Source: an uncultured Ferrimonas sp.
GTDB taxonomy: Bacteria; Pseudomonadota; Gammaproteobacteria; Enterobacterales; Shewanellaceae
Direction of reading: 5' to 3'
DNA length: 64,000 bases
Assembly: GCF_947489035.1 (NCBI RefSeq)
Contig: NZ_CANLCI010000004.1
Location: forward strand, 1-64,000
Under the pieces are notes generated by a model. The model was given only the letters and a program-made list of their open reading frames with translations, did no database searches and was not told where the DNA came from. Made by a program: the position numbers and the translations under genes. Below, one piece after another: positions 44,478 through 54,166 of this stretch (positions are counted from its first letter, which is position 1; the number at the start of each line of letters is the position of its first letter).

Positions 44478-45263
44478 TTATGGCACCTCGCAGGTCAGTT
44501 GCAGAATGTCGCACATCAGGTTTTGCCCTTGCTGCCACACGCTATTGAAGTGAGGCAGAATGCCGCCCAAGGTTAGCCACAGGATCAAAATGCCCGACAA
44601 CATGGTAATGGGAAAGCCGATCGAGAAGATGTTTAACTGCGGCGCTGCACGGGTCATCACCCCGAAGGAGAAGTTGATCAGCAGCAACGCCGTAGCCGCC
44701 GACAGCGACATGGTTAAGGCGTTGGCGAAGGTTAGCCCCACAAACTGGCCGATTTTCTCTAGGCTTTGCGGCTGCAGGGATTCGCCAATTGGCAGGGTGT
44801 CGAAACTCAGCACGATCATCTTGATCATCACCAAGTGGCCATCCACCGCAAAAAACAGCAAGGTGGTCAGCAACAGATAAAACTGGCCGACAATCGGCAC
44901 TTGCTGGCCATTGGTGGGATCCACCATCGACGCAAAGCCGAGCGAGGTTTGCATGCCGATGATCTGCCCAGCCAACACAAACGTCGAGATCACCAACAGG
45001 CTGACAAAGCCGATGGTGATGCCAATCAGCAGCTGCTGGGCGGTAACCACCATGCCGTGGGGCGAGAACAGCTCAATCGCCGGTGGCGGCGGCAGAACGG
45101 GGGCGACGGCAGCGGTGATCACCAGCGACAACAATAAGCGAATGCGAGCCGGCACCGGCCCACCGCCGATGGTGGTCATCACCATCAACATGCCCGCGAT
45201 GCGGAACAGCGGCCATAACACCGCCCGCAACCAGTCAAAAATCACCGGCAGCGGCAGTTCCAT
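44478..45263 (-). CDS. fliR: Flagellar export protein FliR
   Basis: 261 residues with six or so membrane helices; family stretches are PARIRLLLSLVITAAVAP and FASMVDPTNGQQVPIVGQFY. Part of the FliPQR export gate complex. It overlaps fliQ by one base. Confidence 0.97.
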   Translation of the reverse strand: MELPLPVIFDWLRAVLWPLFRIAGMLMVMTTIGGGPVPARIRLLLSLVITAAVAPVLPPPPAIELFSPHGMVVTAQQLLIGITIGFVSLLVISTFVLAGQIIGMQTSLGFASMVDPTNGQQVPIVGQFYLLLTTLLFFAVDGHLVMIKMIVLSFDTLPIGESLQPQSLEKIGQFVGLTFANALTMSLSAATALLLINFSFGVMTRAAPQLNIFSIGFPITMLSGILILWLTLGGILPHFNSVWQQGQNLMCDILQLTCEVP

Positions 45264-45532
45264 CAGCCGATCACCTGCGGGATCATGTCCACCAAGTTGA
45301 ACACGAAGTCCATCAGCACCTGCACAATCCAGTGGGCGATGGCCATCAGCGTTAACAGGGTAACCAGCAAACGGGGCAGGAACGACAGGGTTTGTTCGTT
45401 GATCGAGGTAGCGGCCTGAAACACCGCCACCACTAAGCCAACCAGCAAGCCGGGGACGATGATGGCGGCCACCAACATCACCACCACTTGCAGCGCTTGG
45501 CGAAAAATATCAACGAAGGCTTCTGGGGTCAT
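45263..45532 (-). CDS. fliQ: Flagellar export protein FliQ
   Basis: 89 residues with two membrane helices, starting [20 protein letters not shown] and containing [20 protein letters not shown], the FliQ/SctS signature. It wraps FliP in the gate. It overlaps fliP by four bases (ATGA). Confidence 0.97.
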   Translation of the reverse strand: MTPEAFVDIFRQALQVVVMLVAAIIVPGLLVGLVVAVFQAATSINEQTLSFLPRLLVTLLTLMAIAHWIVQVLMDFVFNLVDMIPQVIG

Positions 45533-46278
45533 GTGCTGCCCAGCCCAAAGCTTACCGCTAAGGTGCCCAGCACCAGGTTCCAGCCATCCACCAGCACAAA
45601 CAGCATGATCTTAAACGGCAGCGACACGATCATCGGCGACAGCATCATCATCCCCATCGCCATCAGTACCGAGGCCACCACTAAGTCGATCACCAAAAAC
45701 GGAATAAACAGCATGAAGCCGATCTGAAAGGCGGTTTTGAGTTCGGAGGTGACAAAGGCGGGGATGATCACCGTCATCGGCAGCTCTTGCGGGCTGCTGG
45801 CGCTGGTGTTGCCGCTGATCTCAGTAAAGGTGTTCAGATCGGTCATGCGGGTTTGCGACAACATAAAGGCGCGCATTGGCGCCTTGGCTTGTTCTACCGC
45901 TTCCAACGCGCCGATCTGTTCGCTCATGTAGGGCTCAAGCGCGTTGTCGTACACCTCGTCAAGCACTGGGGTCATGATAAACAAACTCATGAACAGCGCG
46001 ATCCCCAGCAGCACCTGATTGGATGGGGTTTGTTGCAGCCCCAACGCTTGACGCAAAATCGCCAGTACCACAATGATGCGGGTGAAGCTGGTCATCAGCA
46101 CCACCATCGCGGGCAGGAACGACAGCGCGGTCATCAACGCCAGGATCTGTAAGCTGACGGTGTATTCCTGCTGACCATTGGCGCCGGTCACAACCGACAC
46201 CGCCGGAATGCCGGTTTCGGCCAACGCCAACGAAGGCAACAGTAACGCTGCCACGGCAACGAGTAGGGCTAGTGGCAC
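45529..46278 (-). CDS. fliP: Flagellar export protein FliP
   Basis: 249 residues from a GTG at 46278, one base after the fliO stop. A signal-like N-terminus is followed by [20 protein letters not shown], the FliP signature [18 protein letters not shown], and the C-terminal [20 protein letters not shown]. Five copies form the core of the export gate. Confidence 0.97.
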   Translation of the reverse strand: MPLALLVAVAALLLPSLALAETGIPAVSVVTGANGQQEYTVSLQILALMTALSFLPAMVVLMTSFTRIIVVLAILRQALGLQQTPSNQVLLGIALFMSLFIMTPVLDEVYDNALEPYMSEQIGALEAVEQAKAPMRAFMLSQTRMTDLNTFTEISGNTSASSPQELPMTVIIPAFVTSELKTAFQIGFMLFIPFLVIDLVVASVLMAMGMMMLSPMIVSLPFKIMLFVLVDGWNLVLGTLAVSFGLGST

Positions 46279-46279
46279 C

Positions 46280-46651
46280 TTAGCGCTCCTGCTTTTGTTT
46301 GAATTTTTCCATCAGCGAGCCAAACTGCACCGGCTGCTGCGCGGGCAAAGGTTGCTCGAGCTGCTGCAACAAGCGGGTGCCGTTACTGCCGCTGGCCAGC
46401 AAGTATTGCTGCTCGCCCACTTGCACCACCAGCAACCGCTCTTTCGGGCTCAGTGGCAGGCTGGCCACCACTTTCATCGGCCCTTGCCCTGCCATTGGCA
46501 GTTGCAAGCGTTTGCTCAACCACGCCAACGCCACGATCAACCCCACAATCAGGCCCAGACTGCCGAGCATGGTTAAGTAGGATTGCTCGGCTGAAAACGG
46601 TTCTGCCGCAACGGGAGCGGCCACCAGCAGGAGCGATAAGGCGCGGATCAT
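46280..46651 (-). CDS. fliO: Flagellar assembly protein FliO
   Basis: 123 residues: a signal-like N-terminus, one membrane helix (about 27-45, [20 protein letters not shown]) and a small cytoplasmic domain ([22 protein letters not shown]). FliO helps FliP assemble. It overlaps fliN by four bases. Confidence 0.93.
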   Translation of the reverse strand: MIRALSLLLVAAPVAAEPFSAEQSYLTMLGSLGLIVGLIVALAWLSKRLQLPMAGQGPMKVVASLPLSPKERLLVVQVGEQQYLLASGSNGTRLLQQLEQPLPAQQPVQFGSLMEKFKQKQER

Positions 46652-47031
46652 TTCAGCTTCTTAATGCGTTCGGTTTGGCTGATCACATCGGTTAAGCGGA
46701 TCCCAAACTTATCGTTCACCACCACCACTTCGCCGTGGGCGATCAAAGTGCCGTTCACCATCACATCCAGCGGCTCACCGGCCACGCGGTCCAGTTCCAC
46801 CACCGAGCCTTGGTTCAACTGCAGCAAGTTACGGATCGACAACTGGCTGCGGCCCACTTCCATCGAAATGGTGACGGGGATGTCCAAGATGGTGTCGAGC
46901 TTGCGGCGCTCTTCCGCGCTGATGTCGTTACTTTGGTCAAACGACTCCAGCGGCACCGGCTCGGCTTGCTGCTCTAACGCGGCCGCCCACTCGTCGGCTA
47001 AATCGTCTTGGTTACTCGGATCGTCAATCAT
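46648..47031 (-). CDS. fliN: Flagellar motor switch protein FliN
   Basis: 127 residues with the SpoA domain (ILDIPVTISMEVGRSQLSIR ... GEVVVVNDKFGIRLTDVI), the C-ring base where CheY-P also binds. An acidic N-terminal stretch precedes it. It follows fliM by 15 bases. Confidence 0.97.
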   Translation of the reverse strand: MIDDPSNQDDLADEWAAALEQQAEPVPLESFDQSNDISAEERRKLDTILDIPVTISMEVGRSQLSIRNLLQLNQGSVVELDRVAGEPLDVMVNGTLIAHGEVVVVNDKFGIRLTDVISQTERIKKLK

Positions 47032-47046
47032 CGCTTACCTTCTTAA

Positions 47047-48093
47047 TTACTGCTCTTCGCTGTCGCTGTCGGCGTCGAAGCCAATCTGCAAACCACCCCG
47101 ACGGGTAATGCTTTGCAGCTCGTTTTTATAGGATTTCGGGCGTGGAATGCGTTCGCTGATCCGCACCGCCACGTTGTCGTTGCTGCGGCCCATTTTGCCG
47201 CGGAAGGTGGGCAGTTCTTCCACTTTCAGCAGCACATGTTCGGGCATCTCAATCGGGATCACGTCACCGGCCTTCAGCTCCATGATGTCGCGCAGGGAGA
47301 TCTCTTGCTCCACCATGGTCGCTTCGATGTTCACCGGCACGTCCATCACTTCATCTTGCAGGGCCTTGGCCCAACGCATGTCGGTGTCTTGCTTATCGCT
47401 TTGCACCCCGGCATCCAGCAACTCTCGGATCGGCTCAATCATCGAGTACGGCATGGTGATGTGGAAATCGCCCCCGCCGCCATCCAGTTCAATGTGGAAG
47501 CTGGACACCACCACCACTTCGGTGGGGCTAACGATGTTGGCCATCGCCGGGTTCACTTCGGAGTCGAGGTACTCAAACTCCACGTCCATCACCGGCGACC
47601 AAGCGTCTTTGTAGTCTTCAAACACGGTTTTGAGCAACAGCTGAATGATGCGGCGCTCGGTGGGGGTAAATTCCCGCCCTTCAATTTTGGCTTGAAAGCG
47701 GCCGTCGCCACCAAAGAAGTTGTCCACCAAGATAAACACCAAGCGGGCTTCCATGGTCACCAAACCGGTGCCCTTAAGCGGACGAAACCGCACCATGTTC
47801 AAACTGGTGGGCACAAACAGCGAATGCACGTATTCGCCAAACTTCACCATCTGCACGCCGTTGATCGACACTTCGGGGCTGCGGCGCATCATATTGAATA
47901 AGCTGATCCGCAGATGTCGCGCAAAGCGCTCGTTCACCAACTCTAGGGTCGGCATCCGCCCACGGACAATCCGATCCTGCGAGGTAAAGTCGTAGGTTGA
48001 AGCACCGGATCGCTGTTCCGGTTCATCCTCTTCTACGTCATCAACCCCATGCAATAGCGCGTCAATTTCGTCTTGGCTTAGCAGATCGCTCAT
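47047..48093 (-). CDS. fliM: Flagellar motor switch protein FliM
   Basis: 348 residues. The N-terminal CheY-binding peptide LLSQDEIDALLHGV is present, then the middle domain with GTGLVTMEARLVFILVDNFF and the C-terminal SpoA domain. FliM forms the middle of the C-ring and receives the CheY-P signal. Confidence 0.98.
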   Translation of the reverse strand: MSDLLSQDEIDALLHGVDDVEEDEPEQRSGASTYDFTSQDRIVRGRMPTLELVNERFARHLRISLFNMMRRSPEVSINGVQMVKFGEYVHSLFVPTSLNMVRFRPLKGTGLVTMEARLVFILVDNFFGGDGRFQAKIEGREFTPTERRIIQLLLKTVFEDYKDAWSPVMDVEFEYLDSEVNPAMANIVSPTEVVVVSSFHIELDGGGGDFHITMPYSMIEPIRELLDAGVQSDKQDTDMRWAKALQDEVMDVPVNIEATMVEQEISLRDIMELKAGDVIPIEMPEHVLLKVEELPTFRGKMGRSNDNVAVRISERIPRPKSYKNELQSITRRGGLQIGFDADSDSEEQ

Positions 48094-48102
48094 CGAATTC
48101 TC

Positions 48103-48609
48103 TTATTGCATCACGAAGCCGGTGAACAACACCCGCTCCACTTGAGGATGGCCGGTAATGGATTGCATCGCCGTTTGCACGTTCAGCAGTGCCCGCGCCC
48201 GCAACTCCTCTTTGCCTTCACGGCTGCGAAGGTTTTTGCCTTCGGCGCTGGAAAAGGTTGTCAGCAGGGCATCGCGCAGCAACGGCGTGTGTTTCCGCAC
48301 AATCACTTGGGCTTCTTCACTGCGCACCTGCAGCTGCACTTTTATCTGCACCACAAAACCGCGGTTATCACCAGGCAGGTTGAACAGAAACGGTCGCGGC
48401 AAACTCACGTACGAGGCCGTCATCGGTTTGGCGGCGTCGGTGGTGGTGGTCCCCGTTGGTGTGGCTGGGCTGTCATCGCTGCCCATAAAGAACCACGCTG
48501 CCGCGCCACCAAGCCCCAACACTAACACCAGCGCCACAACGATAATGATTAGCTTTTTACGGGACTTAGACTGTGGTTTTACTTCTAATTCTAGGGACTC
48601 TTCCGCCAT
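48103..48609 (-). CDS. fliL: Flagellar basal-body protein FliL
   Basis: 168 residues: a basic cytoplasmic start (KPQSKSRKK), one membrane helix (LIIIVVALVLVLGLGGAAAW, about 20-39) and a periplasmic stomatin-like domain (YVSLPRPFLFNL ... LTTFSSAEGKNLRSREGKEE). It surrounds the stator units. Confidence 0.96.
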   Translation of the reverse strand: MAEESLELEVKPQSKSRKKLIIIVVALVLVLGLGGAAAWFFMGSDDSPATPTGTTTTDAAKPMTASYVSLPRPFLFNLPGDNRGFVVQIKVQLQVRSEEAQVIVRKHTPLLRDALLTTFSSAEGKNLRSREGKEELRARALLNVQTAMQSITGHPQVERVLFTGFVMQ

Positions 48610-48666
48610 TAGACTGCTTTCTATTTGAATGGATTTGGAAACGGCTTAGATTACCATAGCTAACGC

Positions 48667-50208
48667 CTAGGCGTAGTAATCTATGCCGCCATCGCTGCTG
48701 CGGTTGGCGATACTGATGCTTTCCTGTTCAGCATCGATAAAGCCATCGCCAAAACTGCCCTGCTGCTGGCCACTGCCGCCCTCTTGTTGCTGCTGGGACT
48801 GCTGCTGGGAAATGTCGGTTTGCCCCAATTGTAACCCTTGCTGTTGCAGCATCTCTCGCAAGCGCGGCAACGCTTGTTCAATCAGATCTCGTGCTTGCCC
48901 CTGCTGCGCCACAATCTGCACATTGGCTTGATCGCCATTCATCTGCACTCGCACCTGCAGTGCGCCCAATTCTGGCGGATCTAAGCGGATCTCGGCGGTC
49001 ATTTTATCGCTGTTGATCATCAGCTGCAGTCGGTCGCGCAGCTCCGGTGCCATTCGGTCGGCGTTCACCGGCTGACGCAACTGCGCTTCGGCGGTGGTTG
49101 CTTGGGCTTGAGCGGCGGCGGCGGGGCTGCGGCCATCGGCTCGGGGGCTCGATTGCAGCCCTTGCAGTTCAGCTTCGTGACCAAACTCGGTGCTGCCAGC
49201 GCCAGTCAGCGCTTCCGCTTGGGCGGCAGACAGCAAACCGCTTTGCTGTAGGGGCTCTTGCTGCACCTTAGCGAGTAACTCTGGCTTCGCACTGGCCAAT
49301 TGCGCGGCCAGCTTGTCTTTATTCACCACCGCGTCGTCGCTGCTCAGCTCGGCGCTGTCGCCGGCATGGATGTCGCTGTCCGCGTCATCGCTGAGCGCGG
49401 CCGTGGGATCCAGCGTATTGCTGAGCCCGCTGGCCTCTTTCGTGCTGACGCCCATGGCGGCTGGGGCGACGGTACCCGCCTTAAGGTTGGTCTGGGCATC
49501 GCTGCCGCTGGCTACTCCGCTGCTGATCCCCGTATGGGCGGCACGAAGCAGCGCTTCGGTGCTGTCGTCTTCGCTGCTGTCATCTTCACTGCTGTCGGTC
49601 GCGTTGTCGGCAACAGCGCCCTCAGGGGCAACAGCTTGGGGGCCAAACGCCGCCAAGGCGCCTGCGCTTACCGCCGTGGCGGCTGCCGCAGAGGCTTCCG
49701 CGTCAGGCTCATCGGCGCCGAGCTCCTCGGAGTCAGTCTCGCTCTTGGCCGCGGCAAACAAGCCCGCGAACAGGCCCGTGTCGGCCTCTGCCGCATCAGT
49801 TGGCACGGCCTCCGTTGGCACGGCATCGGTTTGGCTCGCCTTTGCCGCAGAAGTGCCGCTGGAGGATAACAAGGGAGCGTCATTGGTAAGGGGGGCAGTG
49901 GCAACCTCGCTGTCGTCACCGCTTGGCGCTTTGGTGCTGCTGTCGCCGGTCAGGGCAGCAAACAGAGATCCTAATTGGGTCAGCAGTGATCCCGGATCTT
50001 CGGCGGCAACCGCTTGCCCATCTGGCAAGGTCTTGCCCGTAGCCTCCGCCTGCGACGGTGGCGTGGGTTCGGCGTCGCTGTCGCCGTTCATTAGCCCCGA
50101 AAACAGCTGTTCAAATTCAGCCCCGGCGTCGCTGCCCTCGCTGCCAGTGCTGGCTTCAGCGCTGGTTGCTGGCGTAGCCATGTTCAAAGGGGAAGCAATA
50201 TTGGCCAT
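48667..50208 (-). CDS. fliK: Flagellar hook-length control protein FliK
   Basis: 513 residues from the ATG at 50208; a TTG at 50223 is in frame. Most of the protein is a low-complexity Ala/Ser/Asp-rich ruler (about 10-380). The conserved C-terminal substrate-switch domain is at about 385-480 (MTAEIRLDPPELGALQVRV, the FliK signature), followed by a Gln/Gly-rich tail. It measures the hook and signals FlhB. It has its own sigma-54 promoter. Confidence 0.95.
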   Translation of the reverse strand: MANIASPLNMATPATSAEASTGSEGSDAGAEFEQLFSGLMNGDSDAEPTPPSQAEATGKTLPDGQAVAAEDPGSLLTQLGSLFAALTGDSSTKAPSGDDSEVATAPLTNDAPLLSSSGTSAAKASQTDAVPTEAVPTDAAEADTGLFAGLFAAAKSETDSEELGADEPDAEASAAAATAVSAGALAAFGPQAVAPEGAVADNATDSSEDDSSEDDSTEALLRAAHTGISSGVASGSDAQTNLKAGTVAPAAMGVSTKEASGLSNTLDPTAALSDDADSDIHAGDSAELSSDDAVVNKDKLAAQLASAKPELLAKVQQEPLQQSGLLSAAQAEALTGAGSTEFGHEAELQGLQSSPRADGRSPAAAAQAQATTAEAQLRQPVNADRMAPELRDRLQLMINSDKMTAEIRLDPPELGALQVRVQMNGDQANVQIVAQQGQARDLIEQALPRLREMLQQQGLQLGQTDISQQQSQQQQEGGSGQQQGSFGDGFIDAEQESISIANRSSDGGIDYYA

Positions 50209-50311
50209 ATTCGATCCGATCAAAACGTAGATAACAGCGCCAAGCGCTAGGGGGGCCAGTCTTCGCTTAAACCAATGACGTTAAGCGACGCGACCAAGAA
50301 AACCAAAATTA

Positions 50312-50327
50312 AGCAAAAAACAGGCCA
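50312..50327 (-). promoter_or_regulatory. Sigma-54 promoter of the fliK-to-flhB operon
   Basis: On the minus strand TGGCCTGTTTTTTGCT matches the -24/-12 consensus with GG and GC 12 bases apart. It lies about 105 bases before the fliK start and right after the fliJ stop. Confidence 0.8.
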
Positions 50328-50336
50328 AGGAGGAAG

Positions 50337-50780
50337 TTAACGGCGACGACGGAGGTATTGTTGGGTAGCAAACTCATCCAGCGCCCCTTGTTCGCGCTTG
50401 GCTTGCGCCGCAAGCTGCTGCTGCTCCGCCTTTTCAATCAGCAGTTGCAACGCTTGCTGGCGCTGTTGCGCTTCTTGCCACAGCTGCTGCTTGTGGGTGA
50501 CCGCTTCGGTGGCGCTGCGCTGCTTCACCACATGCTGGCTAATGGTGGTGTCGAGCTTAGAGATAAAGTAATGAAACTGCTGGTATTCTGACGCTTGCAA
50601 AGTGGTACCCGCCTTTTGTTGCGCCTGTTTGACGTAATCCCAACGGTAGCGCTGCAACTCATCCATCTGCTCTTGCAAAGCGGCTTCGGTCGACCGCGCT
50701 TGGCGCAGCTCTAATCCCGCTTGCTCCAGTGCTTTATCCACCATCACCAGCACTTTACGCAGCTGTTTCGGATCCGCCAT
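50337..50780 (-). CDS. fliJ: Flagellar export chaperone-escort protein FliJ
   Basis: 147 residues, almost wholly helical coiled coil (LRQARSTEAALQEQMDELQR, then QQRQQALQLLIEKAEQQQLA), as in FliJ, the central stalk of the FliI ATPase ring. It follows fliI by 16 bases and ends the fliE-fliJ group. Confidence 0.92.
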   Translation of the reverse strand: MADPKQLRKVLVMVDKALEQAGLELRQARSTEAALQEQMDELQRYRWDYVKQAQQKAGTTLQASEYQQFHYFISKLDTTISQHVVKQRSATEAVTHKQQLWQEAQQRQQALQLLIEKAEQQQLAAQAKREQGALDEFATQQYLRRRR

Positions 50781-50796
50781 TAGGTCTGCTTAGCTC

Positions 50797-52137
50797 CTAT
50801 TTACACTGGGCAGCGATCCGCGCCATCTGCCCTAAGCTGTCTTGAAAATTCACCGGTGATCGCATCGGCTGCTGCAAGAAGCTGGCTAACACCGGCTGCA
50901 GCGCAATGGCTTTGTCGACGGTCGGATCGGCGCCTTTGCTGTACGCGCCAATGGCGATCAGATCTTGGTTTTGACGGTAAGCCGACCACAGTCGTTTGAT
51001 GTTTTGCGCCGCCTCCAAGTGCGCGGCTTCGGTCACCTGCGGCATCACTCGGCTGATGGAGGCTTCCACATCAATCGCGGGGTAGTGGCCGCTTTCCGCC
51101 AAAGCACGGCTGAGCACCACGTGGCCATCCAAGATGGCACGAGCGGCATCGGCAATGGGATCTTGCTGATCGTCGCCTTCGGTCAATACGGTGTAAAAGG
51201 CGGTAATGCTGCCTTGGCCGGGGCCACCGTTACCGGCGCGCTCCACCAATTTTGGCAGCTTGGCAAAGACCGATGGCGGATAGCCTTTGGTGGCCGGGGG
51301 TTCGCCAATGGCCAGAGCGATCTCGCGCTGGGCTTGGGCGTAGCGCGTTAACGAGTCCATCAGCAACAAGACGTTTTTGCCGATGTCGCGAAAGTATTCG
51401 GCGATGCGGGTGGCGGTTTCACAGGCGCGCAGACGCATCAAGGGGCTGGTGTCGGCGGGGGCAGCAATCACCACCGCGCGGGCGCGCCCCTCTGGCCCTA
51501 AGATCTCTTCGATAAACTCTTTCACTTCGCGGCCACGTTCGCCCACCAAGCCAACCACAATCACATCGGCGTTGGTGCCGCGGGTCATCATCCCCAGTAA
51601 CACCGATTTACCCACCCCAGAGCCCGCCATCAGGCCCATGCGCTGGCCAACCCCCACGGTGAGCATGCCGTTGATGGCGCGCACGCCAACGTCGATGGGT
51701 TGCTGCACCGGACGGCGTGCCATCGGGTTGAGGTGGATCGCGTGGGTGCTGACCCGCTGCCGCGTTTGCAGGGGCCCTAAGCCATCCAGCGGCTGGCCGT
51801 TGCCATCCAGCACGCGGCCAAGCAATTCGGGGCCCGCTTGCAGCCCTTGCCGCTGCCCTAATGGCGTTACTCGCGCCCCAGGCAGTACCCCTTTCAGCTC
51901 GTCAACAGGCATCAGGTAGAGAATTTGGTCGTCAAAGCCCACCACTTCGGCGGTCAGTTCGCCCGCTTCGGTTTCGATCGAGCACAGCGAGCCCACAGGT
52001 GCCCGACAGCCCACCGCTTCCAGCGTCAGCCCAACCACCCGCAGCAACTGGCCTGACGCCACCATTGGGATCGGGTGCACGTTGTCCTGCCAGCTGCGCA
52101 GGCGCGCGCTTAGGCGCTCACTGCGACGGGTTTTCAT
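50797..52137 (-). CDS. fliI: Flagellar export ATPase FliI
   Basis: 446 residues from the ATG at 52137. Codons further upstream (to 52524) give an Arg/Pro-rich out-of-frame reading of fliH and are not part of the protein. Walker A is [17 protein letters not shown]; also [19 protein letters not shown] and [20 protein letters not shown] (Walker B region). It is the soluble ATPase that drives unfolding and delivery of export substrates. Its start lies 20 bases inside the end of fliH. Confidence 0.98.
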   Translation of the reverse strand: MKTRRSERLSARLRSWQDNVHPIPMVASGQLLRVVGLTLEAVGCRAPVGSLCSIETEAGELTAEVVGFDDQILYLMPVDELKGVLPGARVTPLGQRQGLQAGPELLGRVLDGNGQPLDGLGPLQTRQRVSTHAIHLNPMARRPVQQPIDVGVRAINGMLTVGVGQRMGLMAGSGVGKSVLLGMMTRGTNADVIVVGLVGERGREVKEFIEEILGPEGRARAVVIAAPADTSPLMRLRACETATRIAEYFRDIGKNVLLLMDSLTRYAQAQREIALAIGEPPATKGYPPSVFAKLPKLVERAGNGGPGQGSITAFYTVLTEGDDQQDPIADAARAILDGHVVLSRALAESGHYPAIDVEASISRVMPQVTEAAHLEAAQNIKRLWSAYRQNQDLIAIGAYSKGADPTVDKAIALQPVLASFLQQPMRSPVNFQDSLGQMARIAAQCK

Positions 52138-53113
52138 TATCACTGGTTGGCGAGAGCGGTTGCGCGGCCTGAGCATCCGCTTCGGCCGAGGGTGGCGCGG
52201 CGCTGTCTGGGGCTGCGCGATCTTGGGCTTGTGGATCTTGGGCTTGTGGATCTTGGGCTTGTGGATCTTGGGCTGGCGGCTCGTTGGCCTCGGCCACCGC
52301 AGGCGCGGCTTGCAGCGGTTGCGCCGGTGGGTATTCCGGCTCGGTAACGGCGGCTCGGGGGGTGCTGGCGAACTGTTCCAGCACCTTGCGCAAGCGATCC
52401 TCACCCAGCACCGCCACTTGGCTGCGCTCGGTGTGAATTTGCAACGAGCCCTTGGCCAGCGAAGGCTCGAGCTGCAGTTCCCAATTGCGCTTGGCCAGCT
52501 CGTCGCTGCCGTAGCTTTGTTCAATCAATTGTTTGTCGTCGCCATTGGCGCTGACGGTGATCTGTTGTCGCTGCTGTGGCAACGCCGCAATGCCGGTTTG
52601 CAGCGCGTGCAACAAGGCCGCGTCTGACGTGGTCAGTTCAACCTGCACCACCGCTTGCGCCAGTTTCATCGCTAAGGTCACCAGCTCGCGCTCAACCTGT
52701 TCGTCCACCGCTTGCAGTGGCGCGATCAGTTCATTCAGTAAGGCATCCAGTTGGCCACAACGCTGCACAATTTCGTGCTGCCCCGCTTCAATGCCTTGGC
52801 TGCGGCCTTGTTCAAGCCCCTGTTGCAGCCCTTGTTCGGCGCCCTTTAAGCGGCCTTCGGCAATGCCTTGCTCAAACCCTTGCTGTTTGCCTTGGTCAAA
52901 GCCCTCTTGCCACGCCTGTTGCTGGATCGCTTCGATCTCTTCCAAGGTTGGCGGCTGAGGCAGATCCGCTTCGGGCTCGGGCTCTTTGCTTTTGGCCGCT
53001 AAGCCTTCGATGGCCGTGTCGCCCTGCTCCACCTCGGTGAAGTCCTGCAACTGCCAATCTTGGGCATCTTGTTGGTTTAGGTATGCGGCACGGCGCGCTT
53101 CAGTAGAGTCCAT
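52118..53113 (-). CDS. fliH: Flagellar export ATPase regulator FliH
   Basis: 331 residues. Glycine-spaced helical repeats typical of FliH run from about 75 to 115 ([20 protein letters not shown] and [20 protein letters not shown]). The C-terminal domain that binds FliI is at about 125-250. An unusual Pro/Ala/Gln/Asp tail of about 70 residues follows, including four copies of AQDPQ or AQD. FliH holds FliI in check and docks it to the C-ring. Confidence 0.95.
   Translation of the reverse strand: MDSTEARRAAYLNQQDAQDWQLQDFTEVEQGDTAIEGLAAKSKEPEPEADLPQPPTLEEIEAIQQQAWQEGFDQGKQQGFEQGIAEGRLKGAEQGLQQGLEQGRSQGIEAGQHEIVQRCGQLDALLNELIAPLQAVDEQVERELVTLAMKLAQAVVQVELTTSDAALLHALQTGIAALPQQRQQITVSANGDDKQLIEQSYGSDELAKRNWELQLEPSLAKGSLQIHTERSQVAVLGEDRLRKVLEQFASTPRAAVTEPEYPPAQPLQAAPAVAEANEPPAQDPQAQDPQAQDPQAQDRAAPDSAAPPSAEADAQAAQPLSPTSDNENPSQ
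52222..52275. repeat. 15-base tandem repeat in the fliH tail
   Basis: About three and a half copies of a 15-base unit (GGGCTTGTGGATCTT) that encode AQDPQ on the minus strand. Confidence 0.85.
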
Positions 53114-53116
53114 CGA

Positions 53117-54166
53117 TTATAAGAACTCGTCGCCGCCGCCACCGCCGAGCATGATTTCGCCCGCATCGGAGAGTCGACGCGCAATCGCCAAAATCTCTTT
53201 CTGGGCGGTCTCAACATCGGAGATCCGGATCGGCCCCATCGCTTCCAGATCGTCGCGGATCATGTCGGCCTGACGTTTCGACATGTTGCCCAGCAACTTG
53301 TTGCGTAGGCCATCGTCGGCGCCCTTCAGTGCCGGCATCAAGACCTCTTGCTGCACTTCGCGCAAGATCGCCTGAATGCCACGGTCGTCGACGTCGGACA
53401 GGTTCTCGAACACGAACATCAGATCTTGGATCTGCTGTCCCAGCTCTTCGTCGTTGTCGCGGATCTGCTCCATCAACATCGATTCCACGCCGGTGTCCAT
53501 GTAGTTCATGATGTCGGCAGCGGCCTTCAAGCCGCCCATCTTGGCCGCCTGTGCCCCCGCTTGACCCGCAAACTGTTTCTCCATGATGTCGTTCAGCTCT
53601 TGCAAGGCGGCCGGTTGCACCTCTTCGAGGTTGGCAATACGCATGGTCAGATCCAACCGCACCCGCTCGGAGAACTGCGACAAGATCTGCGCCGCTTGAT
53701 CGGGTTCGAGATAGGACAACACGATGGTTTGGATCTGTGGGTGTTCGTTCAGGATGATGTTGGCTACCTGTCGGGCGTCCATCCACTTGAGGGAATCGAG
53801 GCCGGTGGCGCCGCTGCCCATCACGATTTGGTCAATCAGGTTGCCGGCTTTGTCTTCGCCCAGCGCTTGGGTTAGCGCCTTACGCACGAAGTCGTGGCTG
53901 TTGATGCCGATGGAGCTAAAGCGCTGGATCTCTTCTAAGAACACCCGATGCACGGCGGCGACTTTTTCCTGGGCGAAATTTTGCATCCCCGCCATCGCCA
54001 TGCCCACTTTCTGCACCTGCTTTGGCTCTAGGTTTTTCAACACCTGCGCGGCATCAGCCTCGCTTAAGCTCAGCAGCAAGATGGCGGTCTTTTCAATGCC
54101 GGTTAAACCGCTGATATCAAATTCAGCGCCGTTGTCAGCATTGGCGGTCGCAGGGGTTTTAGGCAT
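53117..54166 (-). CDS. fliG: Flagellar motor switch protein FliG
   Basis: 349 residues. N-terminal domain binds FliF (LTGIEKTAILLLSLSEADAA); the middle domain has the EHPQ motif (NIILNEHPQIQTIVLSYL); the C-terminal domain carries the charged torque helix (GLRNKLLGNMSKRQADMIRD). It couples stator force to rotation. It overlaps fliF by eight bases. Confidence 0.98.
   Translation of the reverse strand: MPKTPATANADNGAEFDISGLTGIEKTAILLLSLSEADAAQVLKNLEPKQVQKVGMAMAGMQNFAQEKVAAVHRVFLEEIQRFSSIGINSHDFVRKALTQALGEDKAGNLIDQIVMGSGATGLDSLKWMDARQVANIILNEHPQIQTIVLSYLEPDQAAQILSQFSERVRLDLTMRIANLEEVQPAALQELNDIMEKQFAGQAGAQAAKMGGLKAAADIMNYMDTGVESMLMEQIRDNDEELGQQIQDLMFVFENLSDVDDRGIQAILREVQQEVLMPALKGADDGLRNKLLGNMSKRQADMIRDDLEAMGPIRISDVETAQKEILAIARRLSDAGEIMLGGGGGDEFL

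Noticed and set aside
47113..47901. 262-codon open frame on the plus strand
   Set aside because: Antisense to fliM; no ribosome site and a His-rich shadow composition.
49190..50230. 346-codon open frame on the plus strand
   Set aside because: It is the opposite strand of fliK, whose Ala/Ser-rich, G+C-rich codons leave few stops in reverse. The product is low-complexity and unlike any protein I know.
52138..52524. N-terminal extension of FliI
   Set aside because: Out-of-frame reading of fliH; FliI homology begins just after the ATG at 52137.
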